Shown here one piece after another: positions 18,135 through 26,980 of a DNA stretch of 64,000 bases. The notes under the pieces are model-generated. The model saw nothing but the letters and a program-made list of their open reading frames with translations. It was not told the DNA's origin and searched no databases. Position 1 is the first letter of the stretch; every line of letters begins with the position of its first letter. A program made the position numbers and the translations under genes. This stretch comes from Natrialbaceae archaeon (lineage in GTDB: Archaea > Halobacteriota > Halobacteria > Halobacteriales > Natrialbaceae): contig PWMF01000022.1 of NCBI GenBank assembly GCA_003559215.1, positions 26,955 through 90,954 on the forward strand. Reading direction: 5' to 3'.

Positions 18135-18218
18135 TGCGAGGGAAGGGATTTGAACCCTCGGACCCCTACGGGAGCGGGTCTTAAGCCCACCGCCGTTGGC
18201 CTGCTTGGCTACCCTCGC
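18135..18218 (-). tRNA. tRNA-Leu (anticodon UAA)
   Basis: An 84-base gene read from 18218 downward. The acceptor GCGAGGG pairs with CCCTCGC plus discriminator A. The anticodon stem GTGGG/CCCGC encloses the loop CTTAAGA with anticodon TAA. A long variable arm (about GCTCCCGTAGGGGTC) is typical of tRNA-Leu, and the T loop is GGTTCAAATCC. No CCA is encoded and no intron is seen. Confidence 0.95.
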
Positions 18219-18345
18219 ACAGAAGCGCGCTCGAGGGTAGTCGCTGTGCTGGAATGTGTGTTTCGGTGTTCACCCGGACCCTCCGCGTCGGTCGACCGAC
18301 GTCCGGAGCGTAGTTATTTGAGGAGCGACCGATTATCGAGGGTGT

Positions 18346-18867
18346 ATGAGTGAGAGTAACTTGCAGGAGGAGCAGGAACCGCTGAAGGCCGAGTACGAGG
18401 AGAATCCGGAGTCGGCACAGATCACGCTGACCGCAACCGGCGAGGAGCAAGACGACAGCCGGAGCTGTAACGTAGACATCGGCCGGGCGATCTACGAGGC
18501 AGAACTCCACGAGGGCGCCGGCGGTCCCGGAACCGGGGCCTGCTCGGGCGACCTGTTGCTGGGTGCGCTGGCGGCGTGCTCGCAGCTCACCGCTCAGGCT
18601 GTCGCGGAGAACTTCGGCCTCGAGGTCGACGTCGGCGTCGAGGCCAGCGGCGACCTCGACCTCCGCGGAACGATGGGCGTCGACGAGGACGCGCCCGTTG
18701 GCTTTCAGGATATCCGTCTCGAGGTGACCGTCGACGGCGACGTTGACGACGATACGAAGGCCGCGCTGCAAAAGTACACCGAGCGGTACTGCGTCGTCTA
18801 TCAGACTCTCGCGGAGCCGTCGGCCCTCGAGACCGAGTGGACGTTCCGGGAGGACGAGAGGGACTGA
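18346..18867 (+). CDS. OsmC/Ohr-family protein
   Basis: A 173-residue cytosolic protein. The OsmC fold is recognisable from the glycine-rich GAGGPGTGACSGDLLLGALA segment at the domain swap (about residues 63-82) followed by ACSQLTAQAVAENFGLEVD, and a second cysteine in TERYCVVYQTLAEP (about residue 146). The two cysteines of this family reduce organic hydroperoxides. Here both positions are occupied (ACS and RYC), so peroxidase activity is plausible. Upstream is a TATA-like TTATTTGAG. Confidence 0.85.
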   Translation: MSESNLQEEQEPLKAEYEENPESAQITLTATGEEQDDSRSCNVDIGRAIYEAELHEGAGGPGTGACSGDLLLGALAACSQLTAQAVAENFGLEVDVGVEASGDLDLRGTMGVDEDAPVGFQDIRLEVTVDGDVDDDTKAALQKYTERYCVVYQTLAEPSALETEWTFREDERD

Positions 18868-18913
18868 CCGAGCGGACGCCGCGGACACCGGGGTCGTCGG
18901 GGTCGCGCCGATG

Positions 18914-19255
18914 CTACCAGTCGACGCTCAGCGTGCCGTCACCGTGGGGGTCCGGAGCGATCTCCTCGTCCGTGCGGCGGTCGATCACGTGGATACAGCC
19001 GTCGTCTTTCTTGGCCGGGCAGACCTCCGCCGCCCGGACGTTGTGCTCGAGATCGTCCTCGTCGAAGAAGTAGGTCTCGGGCCTGGCGATCCCCGACGTG
19101 ATCGACAGCTCCCAGTTGTCGCTGACCTCGGCACACTTGCCCGCGCCGAAGCACTTGTTCGCCTCGAAGATGATCTTGTACGGCTTCTCCGAGACCGGCG
19201 GCGCGTCCGCCGAGCCGACGTCGCTCGCGCGCTTGATTTCCTCGTCGTCGCTCAT
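18914..19255 (-). CDS. Small ferredoxin-like iron-sulfur protein
   Basis: A 113-residue acidic protein with one cluster motif in two parts: NKCFGAGKCAEV (Cys at about residues 34 and 40) and AAEVCPAKKDDGCIHV (about 79 and 87). The spacing follows single-cluster 3Fe-4S/4Fe-4S ferredoxins of the Fer4_13/15 type, in which one Cys of the usual CxxCxxC is replaced. The N-terminal 25 residues are disordered and acidic. It probably transfers electrons to a cytochrome P450 or a dehydrogenase, but no partner lies beside it. Confidence 0.75.
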   Translation of the reverse strand: MSDDEEIKRASDVGSADAPPVSEKPYKIIFEANKCFGAGKCAEVSDNWELSITSGIARPETYFFDEDDLEHNVRAAEVCPAKKDDGCIHVIDRRTDEEIAPDPHGDGTLSVDW

Positions 19256-19313
19256 GGGGTACTCGTTCGGGCGAATTGTCTTTCGCGTTACGGTCGACTC
19301 GAGGAGCGACCGC

Positions 19314-20270
19314 TCAGTTCCTCGCCGGCACGCTGGCTTTCGGCCTCGGGAGGTCGTACGTAACGCCGGTCAGATCGCTCGAGACCGCCCACAGCCAGCG
19401 AGCCGTCTCCTCGTCGTACGATCGGTCGGAGGAGGCCTGGCGTTCAGGTGTCCCGCGTACGCTCGCGAGCCCGCTGGGTCCGTAGTAGGCGCCGCCCTCG
19501 GCCTCGGGCGCGGTCGCGGCGTACAGCGTCGGTAGCGCGCCCGTCGCGGACGGCTGGGCGACCACCGCGTTCATGAGTTTCATCGCCGCCATCCGGAGTC
19601 GACTGCCCCGCTGTTCGGGGCCTCGGTACTGCAGGTTCGTGTTCGCGTAGCCCGGATGGACCGCCATACTGTCGGCGTTCAGTCCGGCAGTGAGAAATCG
19701 ACGCTCGAGTTCGTACGCGAACAGCACGTTCGCCAGCTTCGACTGGGCGTAGGCCTCCCACTCGTCGTAGGATCGCTCGCCGTGGAGATCCTCGAAGCGG
19801 ATCCGGCCCCGCTCGTGAACGGCGCTCGAGACGGTGACCACCCGCGCGGGCTCGTCGCCGTCGGTCGCCAGGTTCTCGAGGACGAGTCCGGTCAGCGCGA
19901 AGTGGCCGAGATGGTTGACGCCGAACTGGGTCTCGAACCCGTCTGCGGTCTCGGAGCGAGGGATCGCCATGACGCCGGCATTGTTGATCAGGACGTCGAT
20001 CTCGACGTCGTCAAGCCGATCGGCGAAACGATGAACCGACTCGAGATCACCCAGGTCACACTCCTCGACGCGGAGGTCGGCGTCGGGCGCGTCCCGGCGG
20101 ACGTCGCGTGCCGCCTGCTCGCCCCGATCGATGCTTCGACAGGCCATGATCACCGTCGCGCCGTTGCGCGCGAGTTCCCGGGTCGTCTCGAGGCCGATCC
20201 CGCTGTTGGCTCCCGTAACGACGATCGTTCGGCCGCTCTGGTCGGGAACGTCCGCAGCCGTCCAGTTCAT
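19314..20270 (-). CDS. Short-chain dehydrogenase/reductase (retinol-dehydrogenase-like)
   Basis: A 318-residue classical SDR with the NAD(P) loop TGANSGIGLETTRELARNG (about residues 19-37), NNAGVM (about 97-102) and the catalytic YAQSK (about 172-176). Length and sequence (extra C-terminal 60 residues with TLYAATAPEAEGGAYYGP) put it with the light-dependent protochlorophyllide reductase/retinol dehydrogenase-like SDRs that are common in haloarchaea. The substrate is unknown. The open frame runs to a clear stop and ends in a basic PRPKASVPARN tail. Confidence 0.85.
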   Translation of the reverse strand: MNWTAADVPDQSGRTIVVTGANSGIGLETTRELARNGATVIMACRSIDRGEQAARDVRRDAPDADLRVEECDLGDLESVHRFADRLDDVEIDVLINNAGVMAIPRSETADGFETQFGVNHLGHFALTGLVLENLATDGDEPARVVTVSSAVHERGRIRFEDLHGERSYDEWEAYAQSKLANVLFAYELERRFLTAGLNADSMAVHPGYANTNLQYRGPEQRGSRLRMAAMKLMNAVVAQPSATGALPTLYAATAPEAEGGAYYGPSGLASVRGTPERQASSDRSYDEETARWLWAVSSDLTGVTYDLPRPKASVPARN

Positions 20271-20337
20271 ACGACAGCCAGGGGGGCCGTCCTTCTAAGC
20301 GTAGCCGTTGCATCGTTCGGCCGAGCCGGGTCGACCG

Positions 20338-22401
20338 TCAGTCCGACCCGAGCGACGGCGACGTGGCGTCGATCGTCGCCTTGAGTTTGAAGCCGTCGTA
20401 GGCGGCCGCGACGGGAAGCTCGAGGAGTTCGCCGTCGGTGTCGGTGTAGCCGTAGTGCTCCTCGTCGGGTTCGAACTCGCCGAAGACCCGCAGCGCCTCG
20501 GCCTCGGTGGTGGCGAGGAACTGCTGGAGGTCGCCGGTGTCGTACCCGATCCAGAGGAGGCCGTCCTCGACCTCGACGGAGACGGGGTCCGGGACGTCCT
20601 CGTCGAGGTCGGCCGTTACGCCGAAGAACGTTTCGACGTCGCTGATCTCGGCCGCCCCCTCGGGGGCGTCGAAACAGAGCAGCGTTCGACCGTCCTCCCG
20701 ACGGACGCCCCGGTGGCTTCCGACGTCCTCGTCGACCCGCAGGATGCGGTTCTCGAGTTCGGGTTCGACGGGGCTGTGCTCCTCGACGTACTCCATCACG
20801 GCGGGACCGAGGACGCTCCCGCCCTCCCAGAGTAACTCCGCGTCGCTGAACGGGTCGTAGGCCTCCGCGGTGTTCTTGAGGTAGTCGGTCGTTGAGACGA
20901 CGTACGTCTCGTCGGGCTCGAGGGGTTCGCCCTCGATGTAGACGTCACCGACCTCCGGCCCCTCGTGGCCGCTCCACTCGTACTGGAGGCCGCCGACCTG
21001 CTGACCCTGCTGGGCACCAAACGCGTTGTCCGGGAGCGTGTCGATGCGGTTCTCGAGCACCTGCAGGATCTCCTCGCCGGTCGCCTCGAAGACGACGGCC
21101 TCGTTGCCGAACGGGAGGATGCCCAGGACGTCGCCGGCGGTGAGTTCGCCCGGACCGTACGTCGTATTGGTCCGGATCCCGCCCCCGTTCTGGAAGGCGA
21201 CCTGCGCGTCGGGATGCAGGTCGAGCATCGTGTCCGTGATGAGGTTGCCGATCAGGGCCTCGCGGCCGTAGGTGATCGAGCCCGAGGTGTCGAGTTCGAC
21301 GGCCGTCTCGCCGATCACCTCCGAGAGCTCCTCGTCGAGCTCGTCGTACTGGGCCTCGATGCGCTCCTTGAACTCCGGATCGGGTTCGGTGTCCTCATCC
21401 AGGTCGAGGCGCTCCCAGCTGACGAGGTTCCCCTCGGAATCGAGCGTCATCACGCCCAGGTGGAAGTAGGCGTAGCCGACCTCGCTGATGATGGTTCCTT
21501 CGTATTCCTCCGCGGTGTCCATCGTGTAGTGAGAGTGCGAGCCGAAGATGGCGTCCAGCCCGTCGACCTCCTCGGCAAGCTCGAAGTGGGTCTCGTGGGG
21601 GGTATGCGACGAACAGACGACGACGTCGGCGTCCTCCTCCTCCCGGAGCAGCTGGGTCATCTCCCGGGCCGTCTCGACGGGGTCGCGTTGCTCGTAGTCG
21701 TCCGGGTAATCCGTGATCCCGTGAAAGCCCCGCAGGACGACGTTGAAGAGGCCGACCGTGAGGTCGCCGATCTCGAGAGTCGTGTACTCCTCCGTCTCGG
21801 GGAACAGGTCGCCCTCGGGCGTGTACAGCGCCGAGTTCAGCCACGGGAACTCGCTGTCGGCGAACCGTTGCTCGGCGACCTCGACGCCGTAGTCGAAGTC
21901 GTGGTTGCCGACCCCGGCAGCGGTGAGGTCCATGTCGTTCATGAAGTCGATCTTGTGCTCACCCTCGGTGAAAAACGAGATCGTCGAGGAGCCGAGTTCG
22001 TCCCCGTTCGCGAGGAAGACGGCGTCGTCCCGGTCCGCGAGTTGCTCTTGGACCACGTTCCAGTACCGCGCGATGTTCGGCTCGCCGGGTTCGCCGATCT
22101 CGCTGTGGGTGTGCAGATCGTGGACGATCGTGACGGTGTCGCCCTCGGGCTCCTCGGCCGCGACGCCGGAGACCTGCGAGCCGAGCGTCAGCGCGCCGGT
22201 GGCGGCCGCGGTCGCTCCCATGAACGTCCGGCGCGTGTGGGTTCGTCCGCAGCCACACTCCTCGGCTACCTCCGAGGGTTCCTTGGGCCGGAGTTCGCCG
22301 TCGTCCTCGACGGCGTACACCTGGCTCCGCTCGCTCGCCGGTTCGCCCCGCTTCGATCGGACGGCCGTGCGCCGTCCGCAGTCTGACTTGTCGGAAGACA
22401 T
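20338..22401 (-). CDS. Tat-exported 5'-nucleotidase-type metallophosphoesterase
   Basis: A 687-residue enzyme of the 5'-nucleotidase/2',3'-cyclic phosphodiesterase family. A twin-arginine signal lies at residues 57-80 (TRRTFMGATAAATGALTLGS). The metallophosphatase domain (about 92-330) shows HDLHTHSEIG in place of the usual NDxHG, then ANGDELG, GVGNHDFDYG, SSHTPHETHF and GSHSHYTMD. The C-terminal nucleotidase domain (about 350-520) has NLITDTMLDLHPDAQVAFQN and GGGIRTN. The extracellular role would be phosphate and nucleoside scavenging. Unusually, 56 residues with several Cys and Arg precede the twin arginine. The ATG at 22401 is chosen; an upstream in-frame codon gives only seven more residues. 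Confidence 0.88.
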   Translation of the reverse strand: MSSDKSDCGRRTAVRSKRGEPASERSQVYAVEDDGELRPKEPSEVAEECGCGRTHTRRTFMGATAAATGALTLGSQVSGVAAEEPEGDTVTIVHDLHTHSEIGEPGEPNIARYWNVVQEQLADRDDAVFLANGDELGSSTISFFTEGEHKIDFMNDMDLTAAGVGNHDFDYGVEVAEQRFADSEFPWLNSALYTPEGDLFPETEEYTTLEIGDLTVGLFNVVLRGFHGITDYPDDYEQRDPVETAREMTQLLREEEDADVVVCSSHTPHETHFELAEEVDGLDAIFGSHSHYTMDTAEEYEGTIISEVGYAYFHLGVMTLDSEGNLVSWERLDLDEDTEPDPEFKERIEAQYDELDEELSEVIGETAVELDTSGSITYGREALIGNLITDTMLDLHPDAQVAFQNGGGIRTNTTYGPGELTAGDVLGILPFGNEAVVFEATGEEILQVLENRIDTLPDNAFGAQQGQQVGGLQYEWSGHEGPEVGDVYIEGEPLEPDETYVVSTTDYLKNTAEAYDPFSDAELLWEGGSVLGPAVMEYVEEHSPVEPELENRILRVDEDVGSHRGVRREDGRTLLCFDAPEGAAEISDVETFFGVTADLDEDVPDPVSVEVEDGLLWIGYDTGDLQQFLATTEAEALRVFGEFEPDEEHYGYTDTDGELLELPVAAAYDGFKLKATIDATSPSLGSD

Positions 22402-22578
22402 CGATCGATAATTGAAAATCATCCGTGAAAGTAGTTCTCATACACGTTCCGTTCCTGATCCAATCTGACACGGCGGGTGAAGTAACTCGCTCGAATACCG
22501 CACCAAACCGAGCGGAAGGCGACGCTCGAAACGGAAGAAGCGGCAAAACGCGGAGTGACGACCGACGAACGCGAGTCG

Positions 22579-23097
22579 CTACTCGTAGTCGACCGAGACC
22601 GACTCGAGGAGGATATCCTCGCGCGGGCGGTCGTTGGCGTCGGTCTCGACGTTACCGATCTCTTCGACGACGTCCATCCCGTCGGTCACTTTTCCGAAGA
22701 CGGCGTGGCGGTCGTCGAGGTGGGGCTGGGCGCCCAGCGTGATGAAGAACTGCGAGCCGTTGGTGTCGGGTCCGGAGTTGGCCATCGAGAGGACTCCGGC
22801 ATCGTCGTGGCGCAGTTCCTCGTGGAACTCGTCGTCGAACTGGTAGCCGGGGCCGCCACGACCGGTTCCGGTCGGGTCGCCGCCCTGGATCATGAAGTCC
22901 TCGATGATTCGGTGGAAGACCACGTCGTCGTACAGCGGCTCGCCCTCGACTTCCTCGCCCGTCTCGGGGTCGGTCCACTCCTGACCGCCAGTCGCGAGTC
23001 CGACGAAGTTGTCGACGGTTCGCGGCGCGCGCTCGTCGTAGAGTTCGACGTCGATGTCGCCCTTGCTGGTGTGCAGGGTTGCAGTAACGTTTCCCAT
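22579..23097 (-). CDS. Cyclophilin-type peptidyl-prolyl isomerase
   Basis: A 172-residue single-domain cyclophilin. Active-site features are present: VVFHRIIEDFMIQGGDPTGTGRGG (Arg of FHR and Gln of IQGGD, about residues 67-90), SMANSGPDTNGSQFFI (about 104-119) and LDDRHAVFGKVTDGMDVV (about 126-143). It speeds proline isomerisation in cytosolic folding. No signal peptide. The CCGTTTTCACC element 27 bases before the ATG supports a leaderless start. Confidence 0.93.
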   Translation of the reverse strand: MGNVTATLHTSKGDIDVELYDERAPRTVDNFVGLATGGQEWTDPETGEEVEGEPLYDDVVFHRIIEDFMIQGGDPTGTGRGGPGYQFDDEFHEELRHDDAGVLSMANSGPDTNGSQFFITLGAQPHLDDRHAVFGKVTDGMDVVEEIGNVETDANDRPREDILLESVSVDYE

Positions 23098-23195
23098 ACG
23101 TCGGCCGACGGCCGGGCGGGTGAAAACGGTAGTGGTCTCGGAACGGTGTGAACGCCTGCCGCAGGTACATACCGCCGGACGTGAAACGATCGCCT

Positions 23196-24167
23196 ATGGC
23201 AGCCGGAACCCACACGGCCGAGGAGGTGACGCTCGCACGATTGCCGTCGGGCGTCGAAATCACGACGACGGTACACAGCTACGACGGCGCCGACGACGGG
23301 CCGACGCTCTACGTCCAGGCCGCCCAGCACGGCCGCGAGATCAACGGCACCGAGGTGCTGCGTCGATTCCACGACCGACTCCCGCTCGAGTCGCTGGCGG
23401 GACGGATCGTCGCCGTCCCGGTCGCGAACCCGCTGACCTTCGACCGGGTCTCCTACACGACCCCGGAGATCATCGACAGCGTCAACCCGAACATGAACCG
23501 GGTGTGGCCCGGTAACGCCGGGGGGAGCCTCCACGAGCGCATGGCCGCCCGCCTCTGGGAGTACGTCGGCGACGCCGACGCCGTCGTCGACCTCCACACC
23601 GGGAGTCCCGACATGCTCCCTCACGTCGTCTTCCTCGAGGGCGACGAGGAGTCGCGGGCGCTGGCCGAGGCGTTCGGCACCGACCTCCTGCTCTCGGAGG
23701 AGGCCGACGACGACGCGAGCGAGGAGTGGCACCGCCGCGGGTTCGCCGGCAAACTGCGGGTCGCGGCCGCCAACGAGGGGATCCCCTCGATCACGCCCGA
23801 ACTGGCCCACAACAAGCAGATCCTCGAGGACGCCGTCGAGATCGGCGTCGGCGGGCTGCTCGACGTTTGTCGCCAACTCGGGCTGTTGCCCGGTGAGGTT
23901 CCCGCTCGAGAGCAGACCCTCGCCAGAAACCACCTCGGCCAGGTCGTTACCGACCACTCGGGGCTGTTCCGACCGGACCCGGCCCTCGAAATCGGCCAGC
24001 CCGTCTCGGAGGGTGACGTGCTCGGAACGGTGTACGAGCCGACGACCTACGAGGCGCTCGAGGAGGCCACCGTCGGTCGCGAGGGGCTGTTGTACACGCT
24101 TACCCAGGAGGCGACCGTCGCAGCCGGAGAGAAACTCGCCAGCGTCGCGTTGATCCGCGAGGAGTGA
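23196..24167 (+). CDS. Succinylglutamate desuccinylase/aspartoacylase-family (M14-like) deacylase
   Basis: A 323-residue zinc hydrolase. Zn ligands fit QAAQHGREINGTEVL (His and Glu, about residues 38-52) and VVDLHTGSPDMLPH (His, about 131-144). A catalytic Glu follows in SITPELAHNK (about 206). The C-terminal barrel-like half (TDHSGLFRPDPALEIGQPVS and EGDVLGTVYE) is normal for this COG3608 group. Substrates known for relatives are N-acyl amino acids and ectoine derivatives (DoeB); the one here is not identifiable. Start ATG 23196 gives the expected N-terminus. Its stop abuts that of the convergent regulator gene. Confidence 0.82.
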   Translation: MAAGTHTAEEVTLARLPSGVEITTTVHSYDGADDGPTLYVQAAQHGREINGTEVLRRFHDRLPLESLAGRIVAVPVANPLTFDRVSYTTPEIIDSVNPNMNRVWPGNAGGSLHERMAARLWEYVGDADAVVDLHTGSPDMLPHVVFLEGDEESRALAEAFGTDLLLSEEADDDASEEWHRRGFAGKLRVAAANEGIPSITPELAHNKQILEDAVEIGVGGLLDVCRQLGLLPGEVPAREQTLARNHLGQVVTDHSGLFRPDPALEIGQPVSEGDVLGTVYEPTTYEALEEATVGREGLLYTLTQEATVAAGEKLASVALIREE

Positions 24168-25019
24168 TCACGGCTGCGTGATGTCGAGGACGGACAACGA
24201 CTCGTCGAGGATCGCTTCGAGTTCGTCCCCCTCGAGGTCGATCTCGACGCGGAGCCGATCGGAGTCGGCCACAGTCGAAACGTCGACGGCGGTGAAGAAC
24301 TCGGGCGTCCACAGGGGCCGCTTCCGGACGTCAATCCCGTGCTCGTAGTAGAACGATGCGACGGTCGGGTGGCGAAGCAGGCTCACGATGACGGGGATTT
24401 CGACGCGAACCCCACAGCGCGAACACTGCGTATCGATCGACGGAAGCTCGGCGTCCGGATCGACCGTCGCCGACCACTCGAGCCGGGCGTAGCAGTACGG
24501 ACAGACCCGTTCGATTGCGAACGCGAGGTCTCGCCTGGACTTGAGCGCCAGCAGATCGACGAGCTCCGACAGGGTTCGATCCTCGACCGCACCGGGCGGT
24601 AACGCGTTCCGAAACACGTGGTCGTTCGGACAGGTGACAACGAGGAGGCCGTCCTCGTAGGTCGCTGTGAACGGTTTCGCACAGCCCGGGCAGGTGTCAT
24701 CGAGTTCGACCGGACCGAGCTGGGTTCCCTCTCCGTAGACCCCAGTGATCAGCGCGGTCACGACGAGCAGCCCCGCGGGAGCGATCCGGTATCCGTCCGT
24801 CGTCCCCCTGACGAACCGGCCCTCCAGCTTCTGCAGGTGGTAGTTGAAGTTCCCGGAGTCACGAACGCCGACCCGCCGTCGGAGGTCGGCGAAGCCGACC
24901 GTCGGATCCTCGGGATTCTCCCGGAGACGTTCGGCGAGCGCCCGCAGGATCTCGACGCGCGTCTCGTCGCTGAACAGGTCGAACCCGCGCTGCGGGGCGG
25001 ACTCGTCCGCATCAGCCAT
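24168..25019 (-). CDS. ArsR-type winged-helix regulator with zinc ribbons
   Basis: A 283-residue protein. The N-terminal winged helix (DLFSDETRVEILRALAERL, about residues 14-32, then GNFNYHLQKLEGRFVRGTTDGYRI) matches ArsR-like haloarchaeal regulators. The middle has two zinc-binding pairs, CPGCAKPF with TCPNDHVF, and CPYCYARLEW with CSRCGVRVE. The C-terminal alpha/beta part binds an unknown ligand. It is transcribed toward the deacylase gene, whose stop it touches, and divergent from the membrane protein at 25154. Target genes are unknown. Confidence 0.8.
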   Translation of the reverse strand: MADADESAPQRGFDLFSDETRVEILRALAERLRENPEDPTVGFADLRRRVGVRDSGNFNYHLQKLEGRFVRGTTDGYRIAPAGLLVVTALITGVYGEGTQLGPVELDDTCPGCAKPFTATYEDGLLVVTCPNDHVFRNALPPGAVEDRTLSELVDLLALKSRRDLAFAIERVCPYCYARLEWSATVDPDAELPSIDTQCSRCGVRVEIPVIVSLLRHPTVASFYYEHGIDVRKRPLWTPEFFTAVDVSTVADSDRLRVEIDLEGDELEAILDESLSVLDITQP

Positions 25020-25153
25020 GCTCCGAGATAGGAGCTACCACATCACAAGCATTTCGGACCCGGTGTCCGTTCGTCGAACGAACCTATCACGGTCCAAACT
25101 GTACTGCGTTGCTGGATCGATACAAGTGCCAGCAACGCGAACTATCGCTCGAA

Positions 25154-25528
25154 ATGACGACGATCTCGTCACCACTCGGTCGCGTTCCGAACCGTATCGA
25201 TCCGCTGAACGCGGGCGGGGCGTCGGTTGTCCTGCTCAGTATCGCCGTCAGCGTCGTTGGCCACGTCATCGGCCCCGAACGGCTGCGTATCCGCTGGACG
25301 TACGGAACGTACTACGGACCCGAGTTTGCTCCCGCGGTACTCGTTCTGATCGCGTTCCCGCTGGCCGTCGCGGCCCTCTACCTCGGCGGACGGTGGCTCC
25401 GGGCGAGCCTCGAGCGAGCGAACGAGTTCGACGCGGTTCGGGCGATCTACGATGCATGCGTCCTCTTGACGCTGGGAACGCTGGTGCTGGTCCAGTGCGT
25501 GCTCGTCGCGGTCAATACGTGGCCGTAA
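25154..25528 (+). CDS. Small membrane protein, unknown function
   Basis: A 124-residue protein with three to four hydrophobic segments (about residues 22-40, 56-75 and 98-120) and no recognised motif. The ATG at 25154 (MTTISSPLGRV) is preferred because it gives a short cytoplasmic head before the first helix; a TTG at 25109 would add 15 residues. It is convergent with the SDR gene at 25536, with only seven bases between stops. Confidence 0.55.
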   Translation: MTTISSPLGRVPNRIDPLNAGGASVVLLSIAVSVVGHVIGPERLRIRWTYGTYYGPEFAPAVLVLIAFPLAVAALYLGGRWLRASLERANEFDAVRAIYDACVLLTLGTLVLVQCVLVAVNTWP

Positions 25529-25535
25529 GATTCGA

Positions 25536-26297
25536 TCAGCAGGTCGAGAAGCCGCCGTCGACAACGAGTCCGTGACCGCTGACGAACGAGGCCTCGTCGC
25601 TCGCGAGAAACAGGATCGCGTCAGCGACCTCCTCAGCCTCGCCGAGCCGTTTGAGCGGGTACTCCGCGGCCATCTCCTCACGAGCCGCCCCGGGGTCGTC
25701 CTGCATCGCCAGGTACTGCTCGAGGAGGGTCGTATCGGTAAAGCCTGGACAGACCGTGTTGGCCCGCACACCGTAGGGGCCCGCCTCTGCGGCGATTGCC
25801 CGTGTCAGGTTCAACACGGCGCCCTTGCTCAACGAGTAGGCCGCCTGCTTGGGCAGCCCGAGGATACTCGCTAGCGAGCCGACGTTGACGATCGATCCGT
25901 AACCCTGTTCTTTCATGTGGGGCAGGGCGGCGTGACAGCCGTTCCAGACGCCCTTGACGTTGACGTCGATGACGAAGTCCCGGATCGAGTCGTCGGTCTC
26001 CTCGAGCCGCGAAGAGGGATGGCCCGTCCCGGCGTTGTTGACGATAACGTCGAGCCCGTACTCTTCGGCGACGGCGTCGACGACCGCGTGGAACTCCTCG
26101 CTGTCGGTGACGTCCAGATCGTGAAACTCCGCGTCGGCGCCCCCGTCGGCGAGCTCGTCGGCGACCGCCTCCCCGCCGTCGCTGTCGATGTCGGTGACGA
26201 TCACTCTGGCTCCCTCCTCGGCGAAGCGTTCGGCCGTCGCGCGTCCGATTCCCGACGCTGCACCCGTGATGAGGGCCGTCTCGTTCTCGAGTCGCAT
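25536..26297 (-). CDS. Short-chain dehydrogenase/reductase (FabG/glucose-dehydrogenase-like)
   Basis: A 253-residue classical SDR: cofactor loop ITGAASGIGRATAERFAEEG (about residues 9-28), Asp in VTDID favouring NAD, NNAGTG (about 89-94), SLASILGLPKQAAYSLSKGA with the catalytic Ser and YxxxK (about 140-159), and the PGFTDTTLL substrate loop. It ends with HGLVVDGGFSTC, the usual SDR C-terminus. The substrate (3-oxoacyl, sugar or alcohol) cannot be assigned. The upstream region is AT-rich with TATATAAATT, a TATA box about 27 bases before the ATG. Confidence 0.88.
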   Translation of the reverse strand: MRLENETALITGAASGIGRATAERFAEEGARVIVTDIDSDGGEAVADELADGGADAEFHDLDVTDSEEFHAVVDAVAEEYGLDVIVNNAGTGHPSSRLEETDDSIRDFVIDVNVKGVWNGCHAALPHMKEQGYGSIVNVGSLASILGLPKQAAYSLSKGAVLNLTRAIAAEAGPYGVRANTVCPGFTDTTLLEQYLAMQDDPGAAREEMAAEYPLKRLGEAEEVADAILFLASDEASFVSGHGLVVDGGFSTC

Positions 26298-26414
26298 ACC
26301 ACGATGCTCGGACGGCTACTATATAAATTCGTTCGTGGTTTCTACCGATTATCGAACTTCGTTCGGAGTAACGGCCCAAATACGAAACACTGGTAAGCTA
26401 TCTCGAGCCGACCG

Positions 26415-26825
26415 TTAGAACTCGCTCTCGACGTAGACGCCGATAACACCGCCGAGGGCACTCAGACCGACGGTGTATATCGTCACGAAGAAGAGCGCGA
26501 CCAGTCCCAGCAGGCCCAGTACCGCCGAGTTTGCACCGAACCCGAGGAGAAAAAGCAGGAAGAACCCGATGACGCTCAGCGGGAGCAGCACGACCAGTCC
26601 GGCGAGCGCGCCGACCCTCAGTCCGTCGTCGGTGTCACCGCCCTCGAGGTAGCCCGCGACGGCGCCCCCGAGCACCGGCGACAGTGGAACGAACGAGAGG
26701 ACGATCCCGACGACGCCACCGAGGACGGCGTTGAGCGCGGTACTCGTGCCGCGACCGGGATCCTGTTCGTCGACCGGGGGCGGCGTCGAGTTCTCGAGCG
26801 ACGGCGGCAGATCGTTCGGAGCCAT
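26415..26825 (-). CDS. DUF5518-like membrane protein
   Basis: A 136-residue haloarchaeal membrane protein: about 25 polar residues rich in Pro, then four hydrophobic segments (about 32-56, 68-92 and a long pair from 95 to 130). The order ALNAVLGGVVGIVLSFVPLS, GGAVAGYLEGGDTDDGLRVG, then a Leu/Phe helix pair matches DUF5518. Function is unknown. Confidence 0.7.
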   Translation of the reverse strand: MAPNDLPPSLENSTPPPVDEQDPGRGTSTALNAVLGGVVGIVLSFVPLSPVLGGAVAGYLEGGDTDDGLRVGALAGLVVLLPLSVIGFFLLFLLGFGANSAVLGLLGLVALFFVTIYTVGLSALGGVIGVYVESEF

Positions 26826-26980
26826 ACGCTAACTGTCACACGATAGTTGATATATTTGGCTGTCAGGTCGCCGGAGTGGATGGAACGATCCCCGACGAGG
26901 GCCCCGATCGTCACGTTCCGACCGCCAGCGGACTCAGCCGAGACGGCTCCTCGTGGAAGTCCGAACGGGAATCTCTCGGC

